Assembly: GCA_005884855.1 (NCBI GenBank)
Contig: VAZS01000140.1
Location: forward strand, 1 to 9,938
Reading direction: 5' to 3'
From: Alphaproteobacteria bacterium
GTDB taxonomy: Bacteria; Pseudomonadota; Alphaproteobacteria; Rhizobiales; Xanthobacteraceae
DNA length: 9,938 bases
Shown: piece after piece, positions 1 through 6,766 of the stretch
Layout: every line of letters begins with the position of its first letter
Position numbering within the stretch: the stretch's first letter is position 1
The notes under the pieces: model-generated
Seen by the model: only the letters and a program-made list of their open reading frames with translations
Database searches by the model: none
Told to the model about the DNA's origin: nothing
Position numbers and translations under genes: made by a program

Positions 1-11
1 TTCTAATCTTT

Positions 12-27
12 ATGACCTGCTGGTCAT
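12..27. promoter_or_regulatory. Perfect 6-bp inverted repeat, operator-like
   Basis: The sequence ATGACC-TGCT-GGTCAT is a perfect dyad with a 4-nt centre. It lies just downstream of the FAD oxidase stop codon. Neither strand has a T-run after the dyad, so it does not look like an intrinsic terminator. TGACC/GGTCA half-sites are common in dimeric repressor operators, for example of TetR-family regulators, so this may serve a gene beyond the left edge. The regulator is unknown. Confidence 0.4.
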
Positions 28-78
28 TGGTCTTTGCTGTGATGCAGGCCTGAAAGTGCGCTTTGCGTTCAACGGCCC

Positions 79-1677
79 TTACGGATCGATCAGTACTCCC
101 GGATTCAGCATGCCCTCGGGATCGAGTGCTTTTTTGGCCGCTCTGAGCGCAGCAGCGAAAAGCTCGGGCCGTTGACGGTCGTACCAGGGCCGGTGATCGC
201 GGCCAACTGCGTGGTGATGGGTGATCGTCCCACCGGCCTCGATCAGCGCGTCGCTCGCCGCATTCTTGATTGCCTGCCACTGCTGAAGCAGCGAACCATG
301 GCGACCGAGGGCGTGGAAGGAAAAATAGGGCGCGGGGCCATCGGGATAGATGTGGGTGAAACGACAGGTAACCTCGCCCCTTACTCCGGTCGCAGCGAGG
401 ATCGCGCGCTCGGTCGCCGCCTTAACCTTGTCGTGGAAGCTTTCGAACCGATCCCAGGTGATGGCGGTTTCAAAGGTATCGTTGATAAGACCCGCTGGCG
501 TCAGAAACTCGCGGGCATAGGGCATGCGAATAAATGCGTTCCGCCAAATCCCCGCCGCGCCCTCGAGATGCGCATCGCGGGCTTTGGTAGTCTCGGGTTT
601 TCCGCCATGATCGCTGCAGCACTCGAGCGCGCGCGCCATCCAGGCATCAAGTGGATGATCGCCGGATTCAAACCCGAGCACCATGATCGCAGCGTTGCCG
701 TCGGCCGCGCCGGTGTTGAAAGCCTCTTGCGGGTCGAGGATGCGGCAGTTCGAGGGGTAGAGGCCGGCCTGCGCGATTGCGCGCACGGCGCGCGCTGCTT
801 CGAAGAACGTTTGAAAGCGAACCGATGCACCGGCGCGGAATTTCGGACGAGGCTGCAATCGCATCCAGGCGCGCGAAATGACGCCGAGCGTTCCTTCCGA
901 GCCAATCAACATGCGGTCGGGGCTTGGTCCGGCACCTGAGCCCGGCAAGCGTCGTGTCTCCAATATGCCGCGCGGCGTGACCACGCGCAGGCTCTCGACG
1001 AAATCATCGATGTGCGTGTAGAGGCTCGCAAAGTGGCCTCCCGATCTCGTGGCGATCCAGCCGCCAAGTGTCGAATATTCAAAGCTCTGCGGAAAATGCC
1101 GCAACGTAACGCCGTGCGGCTTGAGCTGGCTTTCCAGCGATGGACCGAAGACGCCGCCTTCGATCAGTGCGGCGCGCGAGGTCTGATCCACCTCGATGAC
1201 CTTGCCGAGATGGCGCAGGTCAAGTGTCACGGCCGCCTTGTAACGGGCGTCATCGAGGCGCGGCTCCACGCCACCGCAGACGCTTGATCCGCCTCCGAAT
1301 GGCGTCAGCGAGGCGCCCACGCCCCCGGCCCAGTCCATCACAGCGGCAATCTCCGCTTCGTCACGGGGATAGGCCACGACGTCGGGCGCGCAATTATAGT
1401 CGCCGAGCATGGCGCGCACATAATCCGGATAGGACTTGCCGTAGGCATGCGCGAGGCGGTCGTAGCGCTCGCTTTTGCAGAACGCTGCGAGCGAGGGTGG
1501 CGGCGCTACGCGCGGCGGATGCAGCGCCACGTTTTCAAGCCGCGGCACGGTGATGGTGTCGAACCCATCGCGCGAGAATTTCGTCCGGTAGCGGCCAAGA
1601 ACGAACTCCTGTTCCGCCGCCGTCATTGCTTCGCCCTCGCGCCCCCAGCCGTAATGCTTCAGTCTTGCGACGGTCAT
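79..1677 (-). CDS. FAD-binding oxidase, alkyl-DHAP synthase-like
   Basis: A 532-residue flavoprotein of the FAD_binding_4 / FAD-oxidase C family (vanillyl-alcohol oxidase fold), probably cytoplasmic because no signal peptide is seen. The FAD pyrophosphate loop PFGGGSSVCGG is at about residues 126-136, and GSEGTLGVI, typical of the FAD domain, starts near 259. Near the C-terminus are three consecutive histidines (about 487-489) followed by AVGRDHRPW. This resembles the active-site histidine run of alkyldihydroxyacetonephosphate synthase, and the protein ends in the family pattern LDPEGMLNPG. I chose the ATG at 1677 because GAGGAGA lies 5 nt upstream; the open frame continues to 1752, but that extension would be translated from the repeat-bearing leader. 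The substrate cannot be read from sequence. Bacterial members of this group include 2-hydroxyacid dehydrogenases and other oxidases as well as AGPS-like enzymes. It is divergent from the cyclase-family gene at 1876. Confidence 0.85.
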   Translation of the reverse strand: MTVARLKHYGWGREGEAMTAAEQEFVLGRYRTKFSRDGFDTITVPRLENVALHPPRVAPPPSLAAFCKSERYDRLAHAYGKSYPDYVRAMLGDYNCAPDVVAYPRDEAEIAAVMDWAGGVGASLTPFGGGSSVCGGVEPRLDDARYKAAVTLDLRHLGKVIEVDQTSRAALIEGGVFGPSLESQLKPHGVTLRHFPQSFEYSTLGGWIATRSGGHFASLYTHIDDFVESLRVVTPRGILETRRLPGSGAGPSPDRMLIGSEGTLGVISRAWMRLQPRPKFRAGASVRFQTFFEAARAVRAIAQAGLYPSNCRILDPQEAFNTGAADGNAAIMVLGFESGDHPLDAWMARALECCSDHGGKPETTKARDAHLEGAAGIWRNAFIRMPYAREFLTPAGLINDTFETAITWDRFESFHDKVKAATERAILAATGVRGEVTCRFTHIYPDGPAPYFSFHALGRHGSLLQQWQAIKNAASDALIEAGGTITHHHAVGRDHRPWYDRQRPELFAAALRAAKKALDPEGMLNPGVLIDP

Positions 1678-1682
1678 GGATG

Positions 1683-1689
1683 TCTCCTC
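1683..1689 (-). promoter_or_regulatory. Ribosome binding site of the FAD oxidase
   Basis: The minus-strand sequence GAGGAGA stands 5 nt before the ATG at 1677. It decides that start over the in-frame ATG further upstream at 1752. Confidence 0.75.
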
Positions 1690-1693
1690 GAAG

Positions 1694-1726
1694 TTCCTTG
1701 GAATTTCCTTGGAATGTCCTTGGGGT
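1694..1726. repeat. Three tandem 11-bp repeats in the divergent promoter region
   Basis: TTCCTTGGAAT occurs twice head to tail (1694-1704 and 1705-1715), followed by a degenerate third copy, GTCCTTGGGGT (1716-1726). Each unit also contains the interrupted dyad TTCC-TT-GGAA. The 11-bp period is about one helical turn, so all copies face the same side of the DNA. The array begins 17 bp upstream of the oxidase ATG, in its leader or promoter. It could be a regulator-binding array or a slippage-prone repeat; function is inferred only. Confidence 0.6.
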
Positions 1727-1875
1727 GTTCTGGGTAGCAGCAATTCAGTCACAATGTCTCGCGGCAGGGCGGCGTCAGCAAGTCCCGTCTTCGCAGTGAC
1801 GACGCGGACATGCTATTGCATCAGGAGAAGAAACGCGCCCCTGAGGGGGGCAACCGAAAACTTTTGGGAACGCTT
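1727..1875. other. Remainder of the divergent intergenic region
   Basis: This stretch must hold the start signals of the two divergent genes, but I see no convincing -35/-10 pair. It contains a small dyad ATGC-TATT-GCAT at 1810-1821, an AGGAGA at 1823-1828 that has no start codon at a suitable distance, and a short GC-rich hairpin GCCCC/GGGGC at 1837-1851. No small gene is supported here. Confidence 0.4.
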
Positions 1876-2649
1876 ATGGCCAGACGATTGATCGACATCT
1901 CCGTGCCGCTGCAAAACGACGTGCCGGCCGATCCGCCGGGAGGGCATCCCACGATCCAGTACATCGATCATCAGCAGGGCTTGCCGCGCATGCTGCAGTT
2001 TTTTGAAGGCCTGAAGGCTGAGGATCTACCGGATGGACAGGGCTGGGCGGTAGAGCAAGTGCAGCTCTCCACTCACAACGGCACGCATCTGGATGCGCCC
2101 TGGCACTTTCACCCCACGATGAACCGTGGCGAGCGCTCATGGACCATCGATGAAGTGCCGCTGGAATGGTGCCTGCAGCCGGGCGTGAAGCTCGATTTCC
2201 GGCATTTGCCAGACGGCTACGTGGCGACCGCGAAGGATGTCGAGAACGAGCTCAAGCGCATCGGCCATACCCTTTCGCCGCTGGAGATCGTGGTGGTCAA
2301 TACCAGTGCCGGGGCCAAATACGGCCGGCAGGATTACGTCACTTCCGGCTGCGGCATGGGCTATGAGGCGACGATGTACCTGCTCGAGCGCGGCGTCCGG
2401 TTGACCGGAATCGATGGCTGGAGCTGGGACGCGCCATTCATTTACACCGCCAGGAAATACGCCGAGACCAAAGACGCCAGCCTGATCTGGGAAGGCCACA
2501 AAGCCGGTCGCCATATCGGCTACTGCCACATTGAAAAGCTGCACAACCTCGAGCAATTGCCGTCGAGCGGTTTCATGGTCTCGTGTTTTCCGGTCAAGAT
2601 CAAACGCGCATCAGCGGGCTGGACCCGGGCCGTGGCGATCATCGAGTGA
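1876..2649 (+). CDS. Cyclase-family metal-dependent hydrolase (kynurenine formamidase-like)
   Basis: A 257-residue protein of the cyclase family (PF04199 type), which includes bacterial KynB-type arylformamidases and other metal-dependent amide or lactone hydrolases. The signature HxGTHxDxPxH is complete as HNGTHLDAPWH, with candidate metal ligands H67, H71, D73 and H77. The later segment YLLERGVRLTGIDGWSWDAPF (about 170-190) is also typical of the family. The start RRLIDISVPL is a normal family N-terminus, so I chose the ATG at 1876 although its ribosome binding site is weak; the frame is open from 1810. There is no signal peptide. It is longer than typical KynB proteins (about 210 residues), so kynurenine formamidase activity is not implied. 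It is divergent from the FAD oxidase and may share a pathway with it. It stops 4 bp before the convergent lon stop. Confidence 0.85.
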   Translation: MARRLIDISVPLQNDVPADPPGGHPTIQYIDHQQGLPRMLQFFEGLKAEDLPDGQGWAVEQVQLSTHNGTHLDAPWHFHPTMNRGERSWTIDEVPLEWCLQPGVKLDFRHLPDGYVATAKDVENELKRIGHTLSPLEIVVVNTSAGAKYGRQDYVTSGCGMGYEATMYLLERGVRLTGIDGWSWDAPFIYTARKYAETKDASLIWEGHKAGRHIGYCHIEKLHNLEQLPSSGFMVSCFPVKIKRASAGWTRAVAIIE

Positions 2650-2653
2650 ACTT

Positions 2654-5053
2654 CTACTCGGCAGCGACTGCCGCCTGCGTTCTCTCCTCCAAACCCGCGG
2701 CAATCGCGTCATCGACACGTTCGAGCCAGACGAATTCGAGCTTTTCACGTGCGCCTTGAGGAATTTCTTCAAAGTCCCGCCGGTTTCGTGCGGGGAGCAT
2801 CACCCTTTTCAGCCCCGCCGCGGCCGCCGCCACGACTTTTTCCTTGATGCCGCCGACGGGCAGCACCAGGCCGCGCAGCGATATCTCGCCGGTCATCGCC
2901 GTGTCGCTTCGGACCGTGCGGTTGGTGAGCAACGAGGCCAGCGCCGTGAATATCGCAACCCCGGCGCTCGGTCCGTCTTTCGGCGTAGCGCCGGCCGGTA
3001 CATGAACGTGGATGTCGCTTTTTTCGAAGATCGAGGAATCGATTTCAAGTTGCGCCGTCTTGCTTTTTACCAGCGTCAGAGCCGCCTGTGCGCTTTCGCG
3101 CATGACGTCGCCAAGCTGGCCGGTAAGGATCAATGCTCCTTTTCCGGGAATGCGGCTCGCTTCAATGAATAGAATGTCGCCACCGACCGGCGTCCATGCT
3201 AACCCGGTCGCAACGCCGGGGACGCTGGTCCGCATCGCGATCTCGCCTTCGAAGCGGGGTGGCCCGAGAACGGCTGTAAGATCTTGCGCGCCAATAGTGA
3301 CCTTGCTCGAGCTGCCCTCGGCGATCTGCACCGCCGCATGGCGCAACGCTTTGCCGATTTCCCTTTCAAGCGAGCGAACCCCGACCTCCCGGGTGTAGCC
3401 CTTGATCATGAGACGGAGCGCTTCGAGATCGATCTCGGCCTGCTCTGGCTTCAAGCCGTTGGCTTCAAGCTGACGCCGAACCAGATAACGCCGCGCGATC
3501 TCCAGCTTTTCATCTTCGGTGTAACCGGGCAGGCTGATGATCTCCATCCGGTCTTGCAATGGACCTGGAATACCATCCAGCATGTTTCCGGTAGCGATGA
3601 ATATGACGCGCGAAAGATCGAAGGGAACGCCGAGATAGTTGTCGCGGAAAGTCGAATTCTGCTCGGGATCGAGGACTTCAAGCATCGCCGCCGACGGATC
3701 GCCCTGAATCCCGCGCCCCATCTTGTCGATCTCGTCCAGCATCATCACGCAATTACGCGATCCGGCCTTCTTCATCGCCTGGATGATATTGCCGGGCAGG
3801 GCGCCGATATAGGTCCGTCGGTGGCCACGGATTTCAGCCTCGTCGTGAACGCCGCCGAGACTGACGCGAACAAACGGCCGGTCCATCGCGCGGGCGATCG
3901 ACTGCCCCAACGAGGTCTTGCCTACCCCGGGCGGCCCGACAAAGCAGAGGATCGGCGCCTTGCCTTGGGGCGCCAGCTTTCGAACCGCGAGATATTCGAT
4001 GATCCGGCTCTTGATCTTCTCCAGGCCAAAATGATCCTCGTCAAGAATGCGCCGCGCCTCGGGGATATCGATGGTCTTTTCTGGCGGCAGCGCCCATGGC
4101 AATTCGATTAGCCAATCGAGATAACTGCGGACCATTCCGGCCTCGGCGGCTCCCTCCGGCATTCGCTCGTAGCGACGGACTTCCTTGCGCGCCTGGCTTT
4201 CCGCTTCCGGCGGCATTTGCGCCTTGGTGATTGCCTCATTCAATTCCGCGACTTCCTGGCTCTTGCCGTCGCCTTCGCCCAGTTGACGCTGAATGGTCGC
4301 CATCTGCTCGCGAAGTATCGCCTCTCGCTGGCGTTCGTCGAAAGTGGCTTTGGTCTTTTGTCCGATCTCAGCCGTCAGCCGAAGCACTTCGAGACGCTCG
4401 GCCAGATGCCGCGAGACCTTGTCCATGCGTGCCGAGAGCTCGATTGTCTCCAAGATCTCCTGCTTATCCTCCGGCTTGATGTCCATGTAGGAGGTGGCGA
4501 GATCGGCGAGAGCTGCGGGGGAGGTGGTCGATTGAAACAACGCAACGAGCTCCGGAGGCACCTGCGGAAGCAGCTGGATGGCTTCGATGGCTTGTCTTTG
4601 CAGGTTGATGAATCGCGCCTCGATCTCGGGCGAGCTTGTCGTGGGTTCCGGAATGTGCAGAACGCGCGCGGCGAGAAACGGCGTACCAGGAAGAAAATCG
4701 AGAATGCGGGCGCGCTGTACTCCCTGGCAGATGATGTGGTGAGTGTCATCCGGCGCGGTGATGTAACGCACGATATTGGCAACCGTGCAAATCCGATTGA
4801 GCTCGTCGGGACCGGGATCGTCCAGCTCCGGGTTTCGCTGAAGTAGAATTCCGACCGGCCGCTGCTCACGCAGAGCCTGTTGGGCGGCCGCAATCGATTT
4901 TGGCCGGCCGATGGTGATGGGGGCGACCACACCCGGAAACAGTACGGTATTGCGAACCGGGACGATGATGAGCGCATCGTTGGGGATCGGCACATTATCG
5001 GTATGCGAGTTGGCTGGAGACGACGCGGCGGCTTCTTGATCGAGTGGCGGCAT
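2654..5053 (-). CDS. lon: Lon protease (endopeptidase La)
   Basis: An ATP-dependent serine protease of the cytoplasm that degrades misfolded and regulatory proteins. With the start at 5053 it has 799 residues, close to the 784 of E. coli Lon. The N-terminal substrate-binding LON domain starts near residue 27 (ALIIVPVRNTVLFPG). The AAA+ module has Walker A GPPGVGKT at about 373-380 and Walker B MMLDEID with D440/E441. The S16 protease domain carries the Ser-Lys dyad: S696 in PKDGPSAG and K739 in GGIKEK, spaced 43 residues as in E. coli. Everything needed for activity is present. The ATG at 5053 has GAGG 6 nt upstream; the frame is open to 5095, but that start would overlap hsp20. The gene follows hsp20 by 8 nt, so the two are almost certainly cotranscribed. 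Many related genomes carry a second lon elsewhere, often with clpXP, so this may be the stress-linked paralogue; that is inference. Confidence 0.97.
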   Translation of the reverse strand: MPPLDQEAAASSPANSHTDNVPIPNDALIIVPVRNTVLFPGVVAPITIGRPKSIAAAQQALREQRPVGILLQRNPELDDPGPDELNRICTVANIVRYITAPDDTHHIICQGVQRARILDFLPGTPFLAARVLHIPEPTTSSPEIEARFINLQRQAIEAIQLLPQVPPELVALFQSTTSPAALADLATSYMDIKPEDKQEILETIELSARMDKVSRHLAERLEVLRLTAEIGQKTKATFDERQREAILREQMATIQRQLGEGDGKSQEVAELNEAITKAQMPPEAESQARKEVRRYERMPEGAAEAGMVRSYLDWLIELPWALPPEKTIDIPEARRILDEDHFGLEKIKSRIIEYLAVRKLAPQGKAPILCFVGPPGVGKTSLGQSIARAMDRPFVRVSLGGVHDEAEIRGHRRTYIGALPGNIIQAMKKAGSRNCVMMLDEIDKMGRGIQGDPSAAMLEVLDPEQNSTFRDNYLGVPFDLSRVIFIATGNMLDGIPGPLQDRMEIISLPGYTEDEKLEIARRYLVRRQLEANGLKPEQAEIDLEALRLMIKGYTREVGVRSLEREIGKALRHAAVQIAEGSSSKVTIGAQDLTAVLGPPRFEGEIAMRTSVPGVATGLAWTPVGGDILFIEASRIPGKGALILTGQLGDVMRESAQAALTLVKSKTAQLEIDSSIFEKSDIHVHVPAGATPKDGPSAGVAIFTALASLLTNRTVRSDTAMTGEISLRGLVLPVGGIKEKVVAAAAAGLKRVMLPARNRRDFEEIPQGAREKLEFVWLERVDDAIAAGLEERTQAAVAAE

Positions 5054-5059
5054 GACCAT

Positions 5060-5063
5060 CCTC
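5060..5063 (-). promoter_or_regulatory. lon ribosome binding site, overlapping the hsp20 stop codon
   Basis: Minus-strand GAGG is 6 nt before the lon ATG at 5053. The TGA stop of hsp20 (5064-5062) shares bases with it, so ribosomes ending hsp20 sit on the lon start signal. This suggests translational coupling and supports 5053 as the start. Confidence 0.65.
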
Positions 5064-5469
5064 ACACAGACTTTGCCAGGCGTAACGCGATGCATCCATT
5101 GATTGCGAAGCGGCTCACGGCGTAGCGCCCGGTGGGCAACGCTATCCGACGCTCGAAGCGGCCTTGTGGGAGCTCGAGCCGGTGAATCCGGGCGGTGCGC
5201 AGCTCGGCGGGCAACACCCGGTGACCGCTAATGACGAGCGTCCCATCCTGGATGATCGCCTCCACCTGGTCCGGATCGACCCCCGGGAGGGCGACAAGAA
5301 TCAAGAACTCCCGATCGGTCTCCAGCACGTCGATTGGAGGCTCCCAACTGGGCTCCGGTGAGCCCGCGCGGGACTGCAGGTTGAAGAACTGCTGGCGCAG
5401 CCGTTCGGCGCGGGCAAGTGAATCGATCGCCTCAGACAACATCCAGTTGACGGGATCTTTTCTCGGCAT
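5062..5469 (-). CDS. hsp20: Small heat-shock protein, Hsp20/alpha-crystallin family
   Basis: A 135-residue ATP-independent holdase chaperone that would keep unfolding proteins soluble for refolding or for degradation by its neighbour Lon. The alpha-crystallin domain runs from about residue 42 (WEPPIDVLETDREFLILVAL) through PGVDPDQVEAIIQDGTLVISG (62-82), the conserved GRFERRIALP (103-112) and the final strand NGCIALRLAK (124-133). The protein stops right after this strand, so it lacks the C-terminal tail with the I-x-I motif that many small heat-shock proteins use to assemble large oligomers. It may therefore form small assemblies. The ATG at 5469 has a purine-rich GAGAG upstream. It lies 26 nt after the membrane-protein gene and 8 nt before lon. 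Confidence 0.93.
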   Translation of the reverse strand: MPRKDPVNWMLSEAIDSLARAERLRQQFFNLQSRAGSPEPSWEPPIDVLETDREFLILVALPGVDPDQVEAIIQDGTLVISGHRVLPAELRTARIHRLELPQGRFERRIALPTGRYAVSRFAINGCIALRLAKSV

Positions 5470-5495
5470 CTGTTCTCTCGCGGTTTACTCACGCC

Positions 5496-5924
5496 TCAAG
5501 CACGTTGCGTCGCTTTATCCGGATGTGCAGACGCAAACGCATCCGGCCTAGCATCCCTGAAATAGTTCTTGATGCTGGAGACGGACACCACCGCCGCTAC
5601 CGCCGCAAGGAAAGTGCCGGCCGCGCTGAGCAATTCCACGATGTCCGCCCTGGAACCGAGCCCGTGCCGTAGCGGCAGGTGCATTCGGTGATCCGGCGGA
5701 GCGGGAGGTAGATCGATGCCGAGATAAAATCCGGCCGCCCCGTAAAGCATCATCCCCAGCACCGTGGCGGCCGAACCGATCAGGTCGATGCTGGCCCGGC
5801 CCACATGCACGGCCACAAACAGCCCGCACGAGCCGCCGGTCAAGGCGAGCCCGGTTCGTTCCAGCACATGCGCCCACCGGCTGATGGTCGAGCGGGCATC
5901 CCAGTCATTGGTGCGCTTGATCAT
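5496..5924 (-). CDS. Small membrane protein of unknown function
   Basis: I do not recognise this 142-residue protein. The N-terminus is polar and charged (MIKRTNDWDARSTISRW). Three hydrophobic stretches follow at about residues 23-43, 46-70 and 96-117, separated after the second by a proline-rich, charged loop (DLPPAPPDHRMHLPLRHG). The C-terminal tail is short and charged. This suggests an inner-membrane protein with three helices. The frame also allows a GTG start at 5930, but the ATG at 5924 with GGTAGG just upstream is preferred. It is the first gene after a candidate heat-shock promoter and precedes hsp20 by 26 nt, so a role in envelope or heat stress is suggested by position only. No enzymatic motif is visible. 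Confidence 0.75.
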   Translation of the reverse strand: MIKRTNDWDARSTISRWAHVLERTGLALTGGSCGLFVAVHVGRASIDLIGSAATVLGMMLYGAAGFYLGIDLPPAPPDHRMHLPLRHGLGSRADIVELLSAAGTFLAAVAAVVSVSSIKNYFRDARPDAFASAHPDKATQRA

Positions 5925-5942
5925 GCTCACCTACCAAGCTGG

Positions 5943-5970
5943 AACTGGGGAGCCGTTCCTAAATATCAAG
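5943..5970 (-). promoter_or_regulatory. Candidate heat-shock (sigma-32/RpoH) promoter for the membrane protein-hsp20-lon operon
   Basis: On the minus strand CTTGATA (5970-5964) is followed after 13 nt by CCCCAGTT (5950-5943). The E. coli sigma-32 consensus is CTTGAAA, 13-17 nt, CCCCATnT, so there is one mismatch in each box. The position in the only sizeable gap between soxA and the hsp20/lon genes fits. A caveat is that the expected transcription start near 5936 leaves a leader of only about 12 nt before the ATG at 5924. A GGAAC/GTTCC inverted repeat (5941-5945 and 5955-5959) overlaps the -10 box. Confidence 0.55.
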
Positions 5971-5989
5971 CCCGCGGCGCGGCCTCAGC

Positions 5990-6766
5990 TCAAGGGCGCA
6001 CCGCCGGCGTCTCGGCGGGCATGCCCCGAGCGCGCCACATCAAATACAGTTCGAGTTCGACCAGCTCCGGCGCACCGAAAGCGTAAGGTTGGGCGCGGAT
6101 GCCGCTGATGCAGGCGCGCAGGCGGCGCTGCAGGGAGCCGAGTGACTGCCACTCCAATCTGTAAAGCGGATATCCGGTCGGGTGGCCTTGCGTGATGGCA
6201 GAGCCGGCAAGGCGCTTATCCCAATTGTCGTCATGGCAGTTCGCGCAGGCGAGATTGAGCTGGCCTTGTCTTTGCAAAAACAGCTCGCGTCCTTTGGCGA
6301 TAAACGGCTCAAGTTGTGGATCGCGCTCAGGCATGATCGACATGCCGCGCGACTGCTGAGCCAGGAATGCGGTGAGCGCCAACAGCTCACGGCTTTCGTA
6401 AGGAAGTGGCGTTGCCTGCTGATGGGTCGTTCGGCAATTATTGATGCGTTGTTCCAGGTCCACGGGATGGCCGAGTGCCTTGTCGAACGCCGGATATCGG
6501 GCGGCGACGCCCTTCATGCTGGTGCGTGCGTCGCCGTGACAATCGGCGCAGGCTTTCCCGGCCGCGCCGGCCTTGCTCTTCCATAACGCCTCCCCGTCGA
6601 GCACCCAAAGGATCCCCGGATTGGCGGTGTCGTCGTTCTGCATAGCTTGCGTGTCCGGCCCCATGAAGCTGAATCCGGATCGGCGTTCGCTCTGCGGGAT
6701 TTCGGCTGCCAGAACGGGAACAGCGGCGATCAGCAGTACCGTAACGATTGCGCGAACAGGTTTCAT
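5990..6766 (-). CDS. soxA: SoxA, c-type dihaem cytochrome of the Sox sulfur-oxidation system
   Basis: SoxA pairs with SoxX in the periplasm. The SoxXA complex oxidatively joins a reduced sulfur compound such as thiosulfate to the cysteine of SoxY and passes the electrons to haem c. The 258-residue product starts with a Sec signal peptide (about 1-20, cleavage after VLA). Two CxxCH haem sites are present, CADCH at 73-77 and CANCH at 174-178, making it a dihaem SoxA. C219 in LRACISGIRAQPYAFG corresponds to the conserved cysteine that ligates the active-site haem and is modified to a persulfide in characterised SoxA proteins. The end RARGMPAETPAVRP is typical of the family. The ATG overlaps the soxZ stop (ATGA), indicating translational coupling. 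It is the last sox gene in the cluster. Confidence 0.95.
   Translation of the reverse strand: MKPVRAIVTVLLIAAVPVLAAEIPQSERRSGFSFMGPDTQAMQNDDTANPGILWVLDGEALWKSKAGAAGKACADCHGDARTSMKGVAARYPAFDKALGHPVDLEQRINNCRTTHQQATPLPYESRELLALTAFLAQQSRGMSIMPERDPQLEPFIAKGRELFLQRQGQLNLACANCHDDNWDKRLAGSAITQGHPTGYPLYRLEWQSLGSLQRRLRACISGIRAQPYAFGAPELVELELYLMWRARGMPAETPAVRP

Noticed and set aside
172..939. Long plus-strand open frame opposite the FAD oxidase
   Set aside because: It is antisense to a well-supported gene, matches no family and reflects the open third-position GC frames of GC-rich DNA.
1678..1752. N-terminal extension of the FAD oxidase (25 residues from the ATG at 1752)
   Set aside because: The ATG at 1677 has a strong, well-spaced ribosome binding site, and the extension would be translated from the tandem-repeat leader.
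1810..1875. Cyclase start at the ATG at 1810
   Set aside because: The extra 22 residues are not typical of the family, which begins at or just before the LIDIS-type strand, and the AGGAGA at 1823 lies inside rather than before this extension.
3284..4111. Long plus-strand open frame opposite lon
   Set aside because: It is a shadow of the conserved AAA+ and protease domains of Lon and has no protein-like motif.
5054..5095. Upstream lon start at 5095
   Set aside because: It would overlap hsp20 by 34 nt and has no good ribosome binding site, while 5053 has GAGG at ideal spacing.
5964..5985. Intrinsic terminator after soxA
   Set aside because: The CCGC/GCGG stem has only 4 bp and is followed by a mixed TTGATATTT; the same bases fit better as the -35 region of the heat-shock promoter candidate.
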